Shown here: positions 12,921-24,362 of the stretch, piece after piece
Layout: each line of letters begins with the position of its first letter
How positions within the stretch are numbered: the stretch's first letter is position 1
Source: Pezicula radicicola
Lineage: Eukaryota > Ascomycota > Leotiomycetes > Helotiales > Dermateaceae
DNA: 64,000 nt
Reading direction: 5' to 3'
Assembly (NCBI GenBank): GCA_003008705.1
Contig: PDUO01000006.1
Span: 815,295-879,294 of the forward strand
Position numbers and translations under genes: made by a program
The notes under the pieces: model-generated
What the model was told of the DNA's origin: nothing
The model's database searches: none
The model's input: only the letters and a program-made list of their open reading frames with translations

Positions 12921-14174
12921 TTAACTAGCCTTACTAATACCGAAAGCCTCATAAGTTTCGTTACTTTCATACCGTAACATAGCGGGTAATTCTAAGTCCT
13001 GGCTAATATGATAACTCCCATCTCTACATCTCCCAAGTCGACTAAGACGTAAATTCTCCTCCGCAGCTTGTATCTGAGAATTCCTACATATCTCGCACCA
13101 AGCATCAATGTCCATTTGTGGTGTTGTTGGACTTGATGGGATTGTTTTTTCTAGGTGTGCTGTTTCGATGTCTGTTATTTGTGTACTGATGAAACGGAGT
13201 AGTGGTCTAAGTGTTGCGAGGGATGCTGCTATAATTCCAATTCCAACTTCTAGAGAGCTTATTAGACCGATGGGCCATAATGCGACTTAAGAGCCAGTTA
13301 GAAAAAAAATTACATATTTCCTTCATGGATATAACGGGGCCCTACTCACAAGGTGCATCTTTCAGTTTTGACAACCCTTCAACGAAATTGAAGCGCGCAA
13401 TATTAACGCCGGCGATGCTAGAGAGAGAAAAAAACATGAGCCATACTCTTTGTCAAAGTTTGATACTTAGTATAATGATTGAACAAAACGAACCTGATAC
13501 CCAAGCCAAGGATAACCGAAACCGAAATCTTCGTTTTCCGATCCAGATCGGAATTCCATATCATAACAGTAGGTAAAATAGCAAGTACACCATCCGTAAC
13601 AAGACTAATAGCGGCATTCGTATAAACAAATCCCACAAATATAGACCTCTTCATACAAGATCCTTGAAGAGATGAATCCCAATATCTCGCAGCAGGCCAA
13701 CATTGAAAAGCAGCGACAAAGACAAATGCCACTCCACTAACAGTATAAAATACAACAGTCCAAATAATGATCAGCCTATGTATTCTTTCCTGCGAGATAC
13801 GTAATAACATAATGGCAATAGAAAGTTTCAAAGTCACTGTCGACACAAAATAAGTCATCGCATTACAGTAAAACACCTATCATCTTGTCAGATAATGTGT
13901 AGCTGTGGGAAAAACTACGTGCCTTCAAGATCGTATTGACTCGCTCCGATGGTAGATTTGAAGCGTGTTGTCCAAGTCCCAGATTTACTAACCACATAGC
14001 TAATCCCGCGATACAAGTGAGGCCACATAAAGATACAATCATCAAATAATCGTCGACTCCAAGACCCTCCCTAACAATGAATTTTCGCACGTAGATTCTT
14101 GCTGGCACTATGATCCAACATAATGCAAGTAATATTCCGTATATTATTAATTGTCCAGATGGATCAGCAGCCAT
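12921..14174 (-). CDS. Pth11-like integral membrane protein (fungal rhodopsin-type domain)
   Basis: A seven-helix membrane protein of the large fungal family related to the Magnaporthe Pth11 surface sensor; the specific role is unknown. My model has four exons, complement(join(12921..13285,13350..13417,13494..13876,13923..14174)), giving 355 aa. Family landmarks are PARIYVRK, GVDDYLMI, LGLGQHA, TLKLSIAIMLLRIS, FQCWPAARYWD, LVTDGVLAILP, KTKISVSVILGLG and GIGIIAASLATLRPLLR. No signal peptide or extracellular CFEM domain is seen. The cytosolic tail (about 290-355) contains a CEIC pair. The first intron (13877-13922, 46 bp) appears to use a GC donor (AAG/GCACGT), the only choice found that keeps frame. 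The second intron uses CAG/GTTCGT. The exact ends of the short third exon are less certain. Confidence 0.8.
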
Positions 14175-14876
14175 GACGACTCTGACGACCCTGTCGATTA
14201 GGATGGATATAGGTACCGTATCTCAACCGCGAAGGTCAAGAAGAGAGAAGAGGAAAAAACATTAGGCTACACGAATTCAACATATAGCTCTACTTATTTT
14301 CAAATAATATCACGGTGTAAGCCACAAGCTTTCTAGTTGGAAGATCATGACGGAGCCGATTTCCGCACACGGAATTTTCTTCTCATGGAAAAAGTTGGTC
14401 GGTAACTTCAGATAAAACTAATACCCTGATTTGCAAGGTCTCTTCCGTTTTGGGAGCCTTTAGAATGTTCTTCGGGGAGCCACTAGTCCTACATCCGGAA
14501 TGTGGAAACTCTATGATCAACTCTAAGCCTCTTTTCTTTCTATAAATTCTATAAATTCTAGAGAGTTTAAACCTTTGAACTAGAAGAACCGGTAGAAGAA
14601 CCGGTAGAGATGCTGCCCATGCAAGTCTACTATGGGAGTGGTCTGGTCTAGGGCGTGGCGTTCCGGAGAAGGGACAATAGCGAATAATAGTGGTGATACA
14701 GGGTTTATCCGAGGACCGATAGGGTTGAATTTCCAAATGTCGTTTGGCTTGTTGGCTTGAGGATATTTTGGTGGAGCGCTGTGGCGGCTCGAGGATTAGC
14801 AGCTGTGGCCGGCCATTTTGCTTGCTGAGTGAGGTCTCCTTCCCTTCCGCCCCAAAAGTAGTTTTCTTGACTCCCT
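14175..14876. other. Intergenic, promoter of the Pth11-like gene
   Basis: 700 bp between the Pth11-like start and the next gene's stop. A 168-codon minus-strand frame (14383-14889) crosses the stop region of the neighbouring small gene in a different frame and has no family likeness, so I do not call it. Confidence 0.4.
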
Positions 14877-15214
14877 CTACCTCCACCAACTTTTCTTCAA
14901 TGATTTCAACTCCTCCAAATCCTTCTGAACCGCTTTCAAAACCTCCAGCCGCTCAGTCTCATACAACTTCATGCTCTGCAGTTGTCGCTGTTCCAACAGC
15001 TTGAAATCGTCGTCTAATTGCTGATGCCATGGATAAAGAACGAAGACCTAGAATAGAAACGAAGCAAGATGTTTAGGAAAGAGCGCAGATAATAATGATA
15101 GATATTTTTACAAGCCTAAAAAGCAAGTTCATGGGAGGAAAAACTCACTTGAAACGCTAGCGCTGAGCTCGCAATCACGAAGTTCGTTAGGGAGACCTTT
15201 CTGATGAGAGGCAT
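14877..15214 (-). CDS. Small conserved-looking membrane/coiled-coil protein (78 aa)
   Basis: Two exons, complement(join(14877..15047,15149..15214)), encode 78 aa. Exon 1 (22 codons) starts MPLIRKVSLTNF and runs into a hydrophobic helix completed across the splice (ALAF/VFVLYPW). Exon 2 continues as a charged amphipathic helix with heptad-like Leu spacing (LLEQRQLQ, LEVLKAVQKDLEEL), ending in SWWR. The 101-bp intron has a clean GTGAGT donor and CTAG acceptor and is phase 0. The architecture (basic N-terminus, one membrane helix, short coiled coil) would suit a small mitochondrial membrane protein, but that is inference; I cannot name it. The gene is easily missed because each exon is short. 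Confidence 0.68.
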
Positions 15215-17088
15215 CTTTGCTTTTGTGCTGTCGTGATGGTAGGTATACGAAAAAAAAAAAATCTCGTTGACAACCTAGGTCTTTTGCGAAATCTTTGATG
15301 TTGAAGAGGTTCAAGGAAGAAAGCGGTGGGTATTATTGGGCGTCAAGGGCGTAACGAAGTTATTAGCAAGCAAGGACCCAGCGTTTTCCACCTTGAGAAC
15401 CACAGAACAGAGGTGTACAGAGAATATGAACAGTAGTACCATCACAGTTCTAAAGCGAAAAAAAGCAATGTGATTGAGTATATCCTCAGAGATATATACT
15501 AATGCATGGCTAGCCGCGGTACAGCTCATGTGATCGGCTTTTCCCGGAGAATCTGCTGATTTCGAAACATTGTGGTGTGATTTCTTCGCCTCGGTGGCAG
15601 AAAATTGGATCTGATAAGGAAATGGTGATCCACCTTGAGTTGGCTCTTGGCATTCCGTTGTCGCAATATTTCATCCTGTGACTGCTTTCTCAGAGACAAT
15701 CTCTTCTCTTGCGTGCTTTTGGGCGTTTGAGATCTTAGGAGATCGACTAAGAGTGTAGCAGGCTTTACGGCTCGAAGACTACAAAACCTTAGGATGATGG
15801 TGAGGACAAAAGCTTCCTGTTATGAGAAAAATTGACGTGCGAAATGTGAAGTAGTCGTCGGCTCCTACAGGCACGTGGGAAGTTTAACAACTCTCCAAAC
15901 CTCAATCACTTGTAAGAAAACGCTTTGATAGCACCAAAACTGATGTGAACTCTAGAGTGCTTATTGAAATCCATCCGCCTTCCGCCAGAGTAGCTTCCGG
16001 CGCATTTTTGAACGTTGCAAAGACCTCCGATCGAATCTACTGCATAATCAGAATATCGATGAGAACGCCTGCTAAGGATATCATACCAGCTGTAGCAGTG
16101 CTTTGATTGCTGGGTGAGAACTACTTATATTGTAGGATGCTATAGCAGCACTTGAACGAATTCTCCATTGGCGTAGGTGATACCAGGCGGACTCGATTTC
16201 TCCCAACAACAAATTTCCCAAGACCGTTCTTCAAGTACAATCTACTCCGCTCTACTTGAGCACACGATCACTTTGGCGTCCTTAACTCGAATGCGGCACG
16301 TATAGATATGCCATCGGACAAACATTGGGCACGTTGAAATGGAAAGATGCATTTGAGACTTGAGTCGGAGTATAAGTTTCGGACCCAGGAAACACAACCT
16401 CTAGCATTTACCGAACAACGAATATAAGCCACATTGTGCAGGACACACGGCTAGAGATGGCACACAAGGTATTCACGATATAAGGGCACTACTTAAAGCC
16501 CTTGACAAAGAGTGTGGACATTCTTTGACTAGCCACTTCTAGTTAAGCTATACCCATACGAGAATTGAGTCCACATAACGCCAATCCTTCAGGACCGAGA
16601 AGCTGCTAGACAACAATTATTACAAGACTGAGATGTAACACACTGAAGAAGAGTAAAAGAAAACCGGATCTTTCATAGGAAGGTTTTCCAGTTGCTTTTT
16701 GAGAATCCAGCAGAGCAGCAAGCATCTGTTGAAGCTAGAGGTGAGTAAAAGTGTGCTGGCGTACCATATTAAACCCTGTACAAACTAGGTCTTGCCCGAG
16801 GCAGGTCGATTGAGGTATAAGATAGAACGAAAACTAGTTGACAAACTCGATGATGATGACAGCAACGAGAATGAGCACGATCCCAATATCGAATCTTAGA
16901 ACAAGAACACCCCTATACATGCAGCAGCGGACCTTCCAAAATTTCGGGAAACAATCGCAGAGCAGAGCCTCACAACTCCCGAGCAAGAGCACGAGGACCA
17001 TGAAAGGACTTGATATCAAGGTTGAGCTCACCGTTGTGATGCTATCTGGTACGGTAGACAGTCCAGCCTGAGCTTGAGCGTAGACATT
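15215..17088. other. Intergenic, no gene recognised
   Basis: About 1.9 kb without a supportable coding region. Open frames at 15311-15529 and 16834-17071 lack coding features. Confidence 0.5.
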
Positions 17089-17847
17089 GGAATGGGGCCC
17101 TTACCCCACGCCCCAACCCGCCCCAACCCACGCTATGGGTAGGTTGCTATAGGCCTAACCAAACCCGTGGGATCTTGGCGCCTAGCATATGGGGCCCGTG
17201 TACCTGGCTACACGTGCTTAGGTCGATTAGGACATAATTAGGACACGTGCTTCTACATGTTTTTTTTTCTTTCATTTCTACGTGCCTTTTTGCGTTCTAC
17301 ACATAGAATAACGTGTAGAATTAATTATATAATTAAATAACATGCGACCTATCTCTACTCTGCTCTCTGCTATACTCTTTGCTCTGCTCTCTGCTCTGCT
17401 CTCTGCTCTGCTCTCTGCTTTGCTCTCTGTTTTGCCGACGAGTCACTACTTTAGGCTTAGTCTAAAACTTCGGTAGCTTAATTGGCTTATTAAAATTAGT
17501 CTCTATTTGATCGATATATACGAATACGTAGAAAAGCAAAGCAGAGAGCAAAGCAGAGAGTAAAGTAGAGAGCAGAGTAGAGATAGGTAATATGTTATTT
17601 AATTATATAATTAATTCTACACGTTATTCTATATGTAGAACACAAAAAGGACATAGAAGCACGTAGAAGCACGTGTTCTAATGATGTTCTAATTATGTCC
17701 TAATCTATAGTCACATAGAGCTCGCTTACAACTAGGAGGTTCGCTTATAGTCCCTTTTGTATATACGTGGGTTAATACCTACGCCCCAACCTGTGGGTGG
17801 GTTGCTATAGGCCTAACCTAACCTATGGGTTCTTGGCGTCCCATTCC
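17089..17847. repeat. Nested palindromic element with flanking direct repeats
   Basis: Outer ends read GGAATGGG (17089) and CCCATTCC (ending 17847). Inside each end is a direct repeat centred on GGTTGCTATAGGCCTAACC, followed by CTTGGCG (about 17108-17180 and 17781-17838). Between them lies a 481-bp inverted-repeat element (17225-17705). Its arms, nearly 200 bp each, start GATTAGGACATAATTAG and share CACGTGCTTCTAC, a TAATTATATAATTAAATAACAT block and CTCTGCT/AGCAGAG low-complexity arrays. No coding capacity is visible. This looks like a MITE or foldback element inserted in a second repeat. Confidence 0.75.
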
Positions 17848-18099
17848 GTAGTCTACTTGAGTGGTATTGGCTATGTTTCTTCGACTTTTGAGGGGTTTCC
17901 GGTGGGTTGAGTAAGTTAACCCATGTTACCCTCTTCTCTCACATCTACTGGACATACCTGCACGCAGTCTTTCTTTTCTTTGGAGACTTCGCAAATAACT
18001 TAACCTATGTCAAAAATGATAGCAGGTGAAGTCATCTGTCACCATCTAACTTCCTTAAGTTTAGTTTTCCATATCACAGTCCAAGAAGTACTTGTTGGC

Positions 18100-19060
18100 C
18101 CACAATAATTTAGAAGACAATTTAACAAGTTGGTTGCTTTTTATAACAAATTCTTCTTCCCCTTAAGAGCCTCTTAACACACACTCCTCTGTCCAACCCC
18201 TCGAAATCTGCTGAAAGAAAGGACCGCAGATAAAGAAGTCAAGCGTGGAAATGTCGGGAGTGCCAACACAGTTTATTAAAGCTAAAGAAAGACGCCAAAT
18301 AGGTTTAGCAAACAAAGCTGCAAGGCAACCCTAATTTATCTAGAGCGATACATACTACTGCGAACATTTCCTTTGTGGCGAAGTTAATCATTACCTGTTA
18401 TCAACATATCTGTTATCACGTCAGTTTTAACTTTAGTACACATTTTCGCAGTTGAGATATCCTGGGAAACAGTCTCCTACGGATTCAATCCTTCGCTAAA
18501 GGATAAAATAACTCTAGTGTTGTGCACAGTAGTTTAGGAGACTATTAAACAAGTTGGTTGCTTTCTTGTGGCAAGCCCTTCTTCTCTTACTCGTAGAAAT
18601 AGCCGTACTATTATTAACATTGTTAAGACAGTAAATCAATCCTTGTTGTAGGACGAAAGGATCTAAGGCTGTGTAATCTGCGTATAGCAGTTTAGGAGAC
18701 CGCTAAAAACTTATCTTTTGTTCTTTGCAGAATCAGTCTACTATTATCGATATTGTTTATATAGCAGATCACTCCCTTAACGAAAGAAGGGACGTTGCAC
18801 AACTTATACACAGTAGGTAGTGTTAGAGGCTGTCGACACGAGTTAGCTGTTTTTTTGTTGCAAAACCTGCTTCCGTTCCTCGTAGAAATCGTCTACTATC
18901 ATTGAACTTGTTGATATAGAAAACAATCCTTTGGTAGAGCCAACTTTCTTTAAGAGTGGACAAACTTTTCCGCTCAATGGCTAGAAGATACATGCACTAG
19001 GATCGAAGAAGCTATTAACCTTCAGAACGTCTCCATGTCTAGGACCTTAACAGCCTTGCT
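18100..19060. repeat. Degenerate tandem array, unit about 130-160 bp
   Basis: A block beginning CAGTAGTTTAGGAGAC recurs in diverged form at about 18107, 18531, 18689 and 18819, with weaker matches near 18267 and 19005. Each is followed by a GTTGCTTT...CTTCTTC tract, a CGTAGAAAT...CTACTATTAT tract and AATCCTT...GAAAGGA. Units differ by many substitutions and indels. No reading frame runs through the array. Confidence 0.55.
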
Positions 19061-21800
19061 GATGACTGAGTACCTCTCAAGATACTCACATAAAAGAAGT
19101 TCCCTGGGGATTGCATACTCAAGACACCTTGATTAAGAAGGTGGAAAAGAGTAAGAAACTAAGATTATTGCTTGGATGTAATCCAAATCCATTCGATAGG
19201 TCCCATTCGTACGTTCTTCTCCTGGCTATTTCTATTTATGTATCGAAGACTATCGTAGCTTTTATAACGAACTTCAAGATATCTATAGCAATGACTACGT
19301 ATACTAACATTAGATAGATGAAGACATTTCATCACTTTTGAAATGCCTGGCCCCACGTCTCTGCTATGTGTCCTTGCGAGACAACCATCACTTGTAAAGT
19401 AGTTGATTTCATCAGAACATATGCCCGACATGAGCTATGGAATCAATTCCTGAGAAAGGTGACGCAATTTGCAACTGACGTTTGATCTTGTCCACGGAAT
19501 GAAGCAATGCTAACCGAGACTCGCCTTAAGTGGACAGAAGGGTAATAGATAGCTATTCGAATAGCGTCAGTAAAGAAGTTCTGATCAAAGGCTAAAAAAC
19601 TTGTACTATGTTTCGAGGGTTACAATAGTACCTCTCATTTCCTTTTAACGCTAACTACTAGGATAGATCTTTGCGCAACGAGAAATTGTTTAATCCTTTC
19701 CTTTCCTCTTTTTAGGGTCTATATAACAACTCCCACGGATCAATTGTACGTCTAAGCTCTGGATATTTAGGAAATTTTCTAAGCGAAGAATGCTACGAGG
19801 CCGAATTAAATCAGAAGCTCGAAGAAGTAGAGGTAGGGATGGTCGGAGATAAGAATTAAGAATTTAGCAAGGGTGCGAAAAATACTATGGTAATGGAGAG
19901 AGAATCAGTCAAGGCACCGAATCCTAGTAATGTACGAAGTATTCACGTCTTTCCTAGTCAGTCATCAAGCAAAACATATGACAACAATGTTCTAATTGAC
20001 AACTAACGAGTGGATTCGGCATCGTGCACATACCAAACGCAACACGTTTAGGCGTCAGGAGTCAAAATACCTTGTTGGGGGAACATAACAGTTCTGAGGC
20101 CATTGGCGTTCGGTGCTCTAGTTGCCGCGCTCAGGTGTGTCCGAAGTTCTGATCGTGGCTCTGCTAGTTGGGAGCTAGAAGCAAATTGGTCTGAGGAGAA
20201 TTCTAGCGGTGACGTCCTTGTTTTTATGCCGTCCCAAGAATACTGCAAGAGGTTGCCTAACGTTTGCGAAGCCGCCTTGCGAAATCCAATGCGTTCAAAG
20301 ATATGGCCTCCACTGATCTATGAAGCTATTCGCCTTAAGTTGCTGTAGAACCCATTGACCGAAGGGTTATAGGGCAACACCTGGTTGTTGAATACCGAGC
20401 GACCTCCCGAGTCAGTGAGAGTTCTTGAGGGTTAAGTTTGGTACAGAGCTTGGTACAAAAGTACAGAGTGCTAAGGATGGGGTGATACTAACAAGCAATT
20501 CTGAACTCTGATTCTGAGACGTTCAATAAGTTCGATTGGTCTAGAACGATATTATGCTTTCTAATAGCTGGAGTAAGGTAACTTTGCCGAGAGGGCTGTA
20601 ACCTGCGAAGTGCAAGGCAATACGCCACAATATAGCCCTAACCGTCCTCTGGCGACGCCCTTCTCTGATAGTTAACTTGGCTATAGCAGCTAGACGTTGG
20701 AAATCAATAACTGACATACAGGGTAATATTTCTAAAGCACAGCAGTTACAGTATTGCACGTAGTTGTATTCATCACAAATACTTAACAGACGAGGAAATG
20801 TGATAACTGACAGCCACTACCGAGCGACACACCTAATCGGCTTTTAAGATCCGACACCACTAAGTGCCCTTGCACCGACAAATCATCCCGATTCAATGGA
20901 GACTGTATCCTGTGATTATTACCATGGCAAAATCATCCGTGCAATTTTCATTCAATGAGATTTGAGGAGGCAAAGAACCTGGAGCGCTGCAATGCACCGA
21001 TTGCGGTCCAACCCCTCACGGTTTTCTCGGCAGACGATGTAGATCATCGAGAATCTGGCGAGTGGGATGGGCTCCTGCTTCGCTAACCCAACCACAGAAA
21101 TGAGCTCACTTCGAGAGCTTTCCAAACCTCAAGTCGCCGAAGTCTCCGCAACAGCTCTTGCAAAATTTACTACTGAATTTGCAACATCACAGTCCTCATG
21201 TGATGTGTTGCCATGCCACACTTGCGTCAGGACCGTGAGGATCTTCAACAATCGGGCTCAGGCAAGGCTAGCACGGCATTACCAGTCAATAGGCCTTTTA
21301 TCCCTGTCCCCCTGCCGGTAGTTGATTACTTCACAAACGGAAAATAAGTTCACGCCCGATGGCAAGGCCAAAGCAGACTCACGGCCGGATTCTCCGAGGC
21401 TGTAGGTAGTTAGGTGTGCCTCAGTGGAACATTCCTATTGCACCAGCTGCAGCAAAGTTGGCTGTCTCTTCCTTAGTCGATGTATCAGATAGCTGCAAGC
21501 CACGCCCTCCATGACTACTCTGGGAACAACATACTCAACGTATGATCTCAGTCACCTTACCGCTCTCGCCCTCTCCAAACTACGGACAGATGTGCCGCAT
21601 TATCCACAACAAAGCATTGGTCAAGAGCCCAATTATTTTCATATCACATGGAATACACACTTTGCTCGAAGACAGGGAACTCTCCAGTGAGGAGTTTGGA
21701 TGATTACCACATATTGGGGCCCTGGATCATACTGACGTGAGTGCTCAGTACTGTAAGCATTTTCAGGGACTAAGTGGCTTGAGATATTCTCACATCAAGT
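19061..21800. other. Intergenic, no gene recognised
   Basis: About 2.7 kb. Two plus-strand frames (20103-20348, 21067-21321) are moderately GC-rich but have no domain, signal or neighbour frame supporting a gene. The end of this stretch is the promoter region of the opsin-related gene. Confidence 0.45.
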
Positions 21801-21825
21801 TATAAAAGACAGCACCACACCCCCC
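21801..21825 (+). promoter_or_regulatory. TATA box and CCCCT element of the opsin-related gene
   Basis: TATAAAAG lies at 21801-21808, 92-99 bp before the ATG, followed by a CCCCCCT run. CCCCT is the stress-response element core in yeasts, so stress control is possible, but a single core is weak evidence. Confidence 0.45.
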
Positions 21826-21899
21826 TCAAGTTATGTCTATCTAGTATCCTGCACAACGACAGAACTTAGAGACAGAAACATTCAACTCAGACCATCAAA

Positions 21900-22793
21900 A
21901 TGAACCTCCTTACTCGTACCAATGATGCCGTCAAAATCAACAGCCCACCAGCTGGTTCAAATCAACATCTCACCACATCGGGATCTGATTGGCTCTGGGC
22001 AGTGTTTGCATTATATGCACTAAGCCTACTTATCGTTGTTGGATTGGCCTATGTAGCACCTAACCGAGAACGTATCTTCCACTACCTCTTCACTATATCT
22101 CTCTTTGTTGGGACAATCGCCTACTTCGCACACGCATCTGATCTAGGTTCCATTGCTGTCAATCAAGCAGACAATGGCCCTGACGTACGCCAGATCTTCT
22201 ATGCAAGATACATTAACTGGTTCGTTGGTTGGACGCCGATAGTCATCGCCGTTGGTTTGATCTCTGGAAAGAGCTGGGCTACCATCATCTATGACATTGG
22301 CCTCCTTTGGATCTGGATCGTATCATGGCTTGCCGGAGCACTCTGCACCACAACATACAAATGGGGGTTCTTCACCTTCGGGCTTTTCTCCGAGATCCTC
22401 CTCGCCTTATCATTCTTACATGTTGGAAGCGTCACAGCAAAGCGCCTCGGCATCACCCGCCATTACTCTATCATCGCAGGTTGGCTAGTCTTCATTTGGA
22501 TGCTTTACCCCATCGCTTACGGTGTTGACGATGGTGGAAATGTTATTGGTGTCGTTGAGGGCTGGATCTTTTTCGGTATCATCGACATTTTGGTAGTCCC
22601 TGTTACTACATTCCTCGTCTTGGCCTCGAGCACCCGTTGGGATTACCGTGCTTTGAACCTTTACTTCACCCAATATGGACGTGTTGCCCAAGGTACCGAT
22701 CTTCCAGAGCAAGAGCACGAGAAGACGCCAGGTGCCGCTGCGGCTGCTACTACTACCCCTGTTATCACCACTACTGGTGAGCAGGCCGTATGA
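21900..22793 (+). CDS. Opsin-related protein (Hsp30/ORP-1-like, non-retinal)
   Basis: A seven-helix microbial-rhodopsin-fold membrane protein of 297 aa in a single exon. Fold landmarks are GSDWLWAVFALY (28-39), HYLFTISLFVGTIAYFA, RQIFYARYINW (97-107), YKWGFFTFG, YPIAYGVDDGGNVIG (203-217) and IIDILVVPV (227-235). The retinal-binding lysine of helix G is replaced by Val233 (D-I-L-V-V-P where pumps have D-V-x-A-K). The proton-acceptor Asp of helix C is Asn106. It therefore should not bind retinal or pump protons. This matches the opsin-related/Hsp30-Yro2-Mrh1 group, often stress-induced plasma-membrane proteins whose role is unclear. The C-terminus is an acidic then Ala/Thr-rich tail. The start fits a TATA box about 95 bp upstream. 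Confidence 0.92.
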   Translation: MNLLTRTNDAVKINSPPAGSNQHLTTSGSDWLWAVFALYALSLLIVVGLAYVAPNRERIFHYLFTISLFVGTIAYFAHASDLGSIAVNQADNGPDVRQIFYARYINWFVGWTPIVIAVGLISGKSWATIIYDIGLLWIWIVSWLAGALCTTTYKWGFFTFGLFSEILLALSFLHVGSVTAKRLGITRHYSIIAGWLVFIWMLYPIAYGVDDGGNVIGVVEGWIFFGIIDILVVPVTTFLVLASSTRWDYRALNLYFTQYGRVAQGTDLPEQEHEKTPGAAAAATTTPVITTTGEQAV

Positions 22794-23234
22794 AGGACTT
22801 GAAAAGTAATGCTTGCCGGCGTATCACGAGCTATGAACTTCCATGCTATGTTGCTGAAATACCCCGAAAGAATGGTGTGAGGATAGTTTCGTGGAATTAT
22901 AATTGTCCAATCGATTTGGAGCCACTCGTTAGAGAAAGGAGTTGAAGTGACGGTCTTATTTGGGTTATCAAGGACTGAGACGGAGAGATCTGGTGGTGGA
23001 TGTAATACCTCTGGAGTCGTTTCATTATGCCAAGTAACTAATTAATAAAACTCCTAGCCATGATCATAATGGCGTAAATAAAATTTCTTCGTCTAGTCTA
23101 TCTAATTTTCCTGCGTAAAGGTACTCGAAGTAATTGAGTTTTGTATCACTAGTTCTCACGTGACTAATCATTACTGTGTCTTTGTAAATTGAGATTATAT
23201 GTATTATTAGAACTACTATATAAACACTAAAAGT
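22794..23234. other. 3' flank of the opsin-related gene
   Basis: 440 bp of AT-rich sequence, no gene seen. Confidence 0.4.
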
Positions 23235-23521
23235 GTATTGAACTTCGATTTTGTGGACATTGTATATGCATATAATGAGTAAATTGTGAGTACTTGCCCT
23301 CTGAATACGAGGTCAAGTAGTAGGCTATATATATTAAATGAGAGGCATCAAATTCATCCCGAATACCATACGAAGGATAGATTTTTAAGTAATGGCCCTG
23401 GTCTAAGCGTTTCTTCACCTAAATCAATACATTTCATAGCAAAAACGCTTGGATTAGGGCTATTACTTAAAAATCTATCTTTCGTACAAAATGGGTGATT
23501 TGTAATGTATGAGGCTTGCAT
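23235..23521 (+). repeat. Dispersed repeat with nested TIR element, copy 1
   Basis: Runs from GTATTGAACTTCGAT to GGCTTGCAT and is found again in reverse orientation at 51372-51868. Shared flanks include GTGAGTACTTGCCCTCTGAAT and TAGTAGGCTATATATA. Nested inside at 23369-23486 is a 118-bp element with about 45-bp terminal inverted repeats starting TACGAAGGATAGATTTTTAA, a form typical of Tc1/mariner-derived MITEs with TA ends. Confidence 0.75.
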
Positions 23522-24187
23522 GGCCTTAGTTACAGAACAGGGCGAATTAACTCAGATCTTACAAACCAGAAAGGATCGAATATAAACCTAATATGAAGAT
23601 ATACCCCACGCGATAGCAAGTGATTTATGGGCAACAAAGTGTTTAAATTTATGGGAAAGGTTTCCTGTGTTATTTCATTTGTGTTTTGTTGGAGGATTTG
23701 TATTTGCTGGTGAGAAAGCATATTTTTGGGGGTTATGCTGTGTATGCACACGTAAAGACTGAGTGTTGGAATTGCGTAGGACGGAGACGACTAGGAAGTT
23801 AAAGAAAGGGATTAAAAAATAAGAATGGTAGGCAAGATCAAGGTTTAGCGTAAGTATAACGATGCAAAGACAGTCTAGAACGGAGTGTATTAAACAAATT
23901 ATTCATTCAAACAAGGTTAATGAATATGATATTTCAAATCCTTTACATAAACTTATTCCTGGGAATCTTCCTTAATTCGTTATTGTACAGCTCATGTATA
24001 TGATAAATAACGCTCAATAGGAGAAAGGAGGAATTCCGGCTAAGAATAAATTGGAAAACAAGCGACCCGATCTATATCCGCGGGACGACCGAACTTTTCT
24101 CCTTCCGAGGACAGAAGACATTTTGTATAGTTCGGGAGGGCCCGAAATTCCCCACTGTATTCAGGTTTTTTTGTGAATGAGGTTTTG
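23522..24187. other. Intergenic, AT-rich
   Basis: About 670 bp with no gene. It is the upstream region of the alpha/beta hydrolase. Confidence 0.4.
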
Positions 24188-24195
24188 TATAAAAA
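24188..24195 (+). promoter_or_regulatory. TATA-like box
   Basis: TATAAAAA about 170 bp upstream of the hydrolase ATG. This is a plausible core promoter element by position only. Confidence 0.35.
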
Positions 24196-24362
24196 GCAAG
24201 CAGAGACATCCATCCGACGAGTGTGTTTCTTCACTTATACTCATAGTTGATTATCTTCTTTGCCATCCATCCATCCGCCAGATCATCTTGCTTTTACCAT
24301 CGGGTCTCCCCTCTTTTTGGTCCTTACTCAAATCGCAACAAGCTTCGAATTGAATACTCAAG

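Noticed and set aside
14383..14889. 168-codon minus-strand frame
   Set aside because: Overlaps the stop region of the two-exon small gene in another frame, and its sequence has no domain or splice support.
17360..17430. CTCTGCT array considered as CRISPR-like or independent microsatellite
   Set aside because: The repeats have no spacers and are mirrored in the opposite arm, so they are part of the palindromic element.
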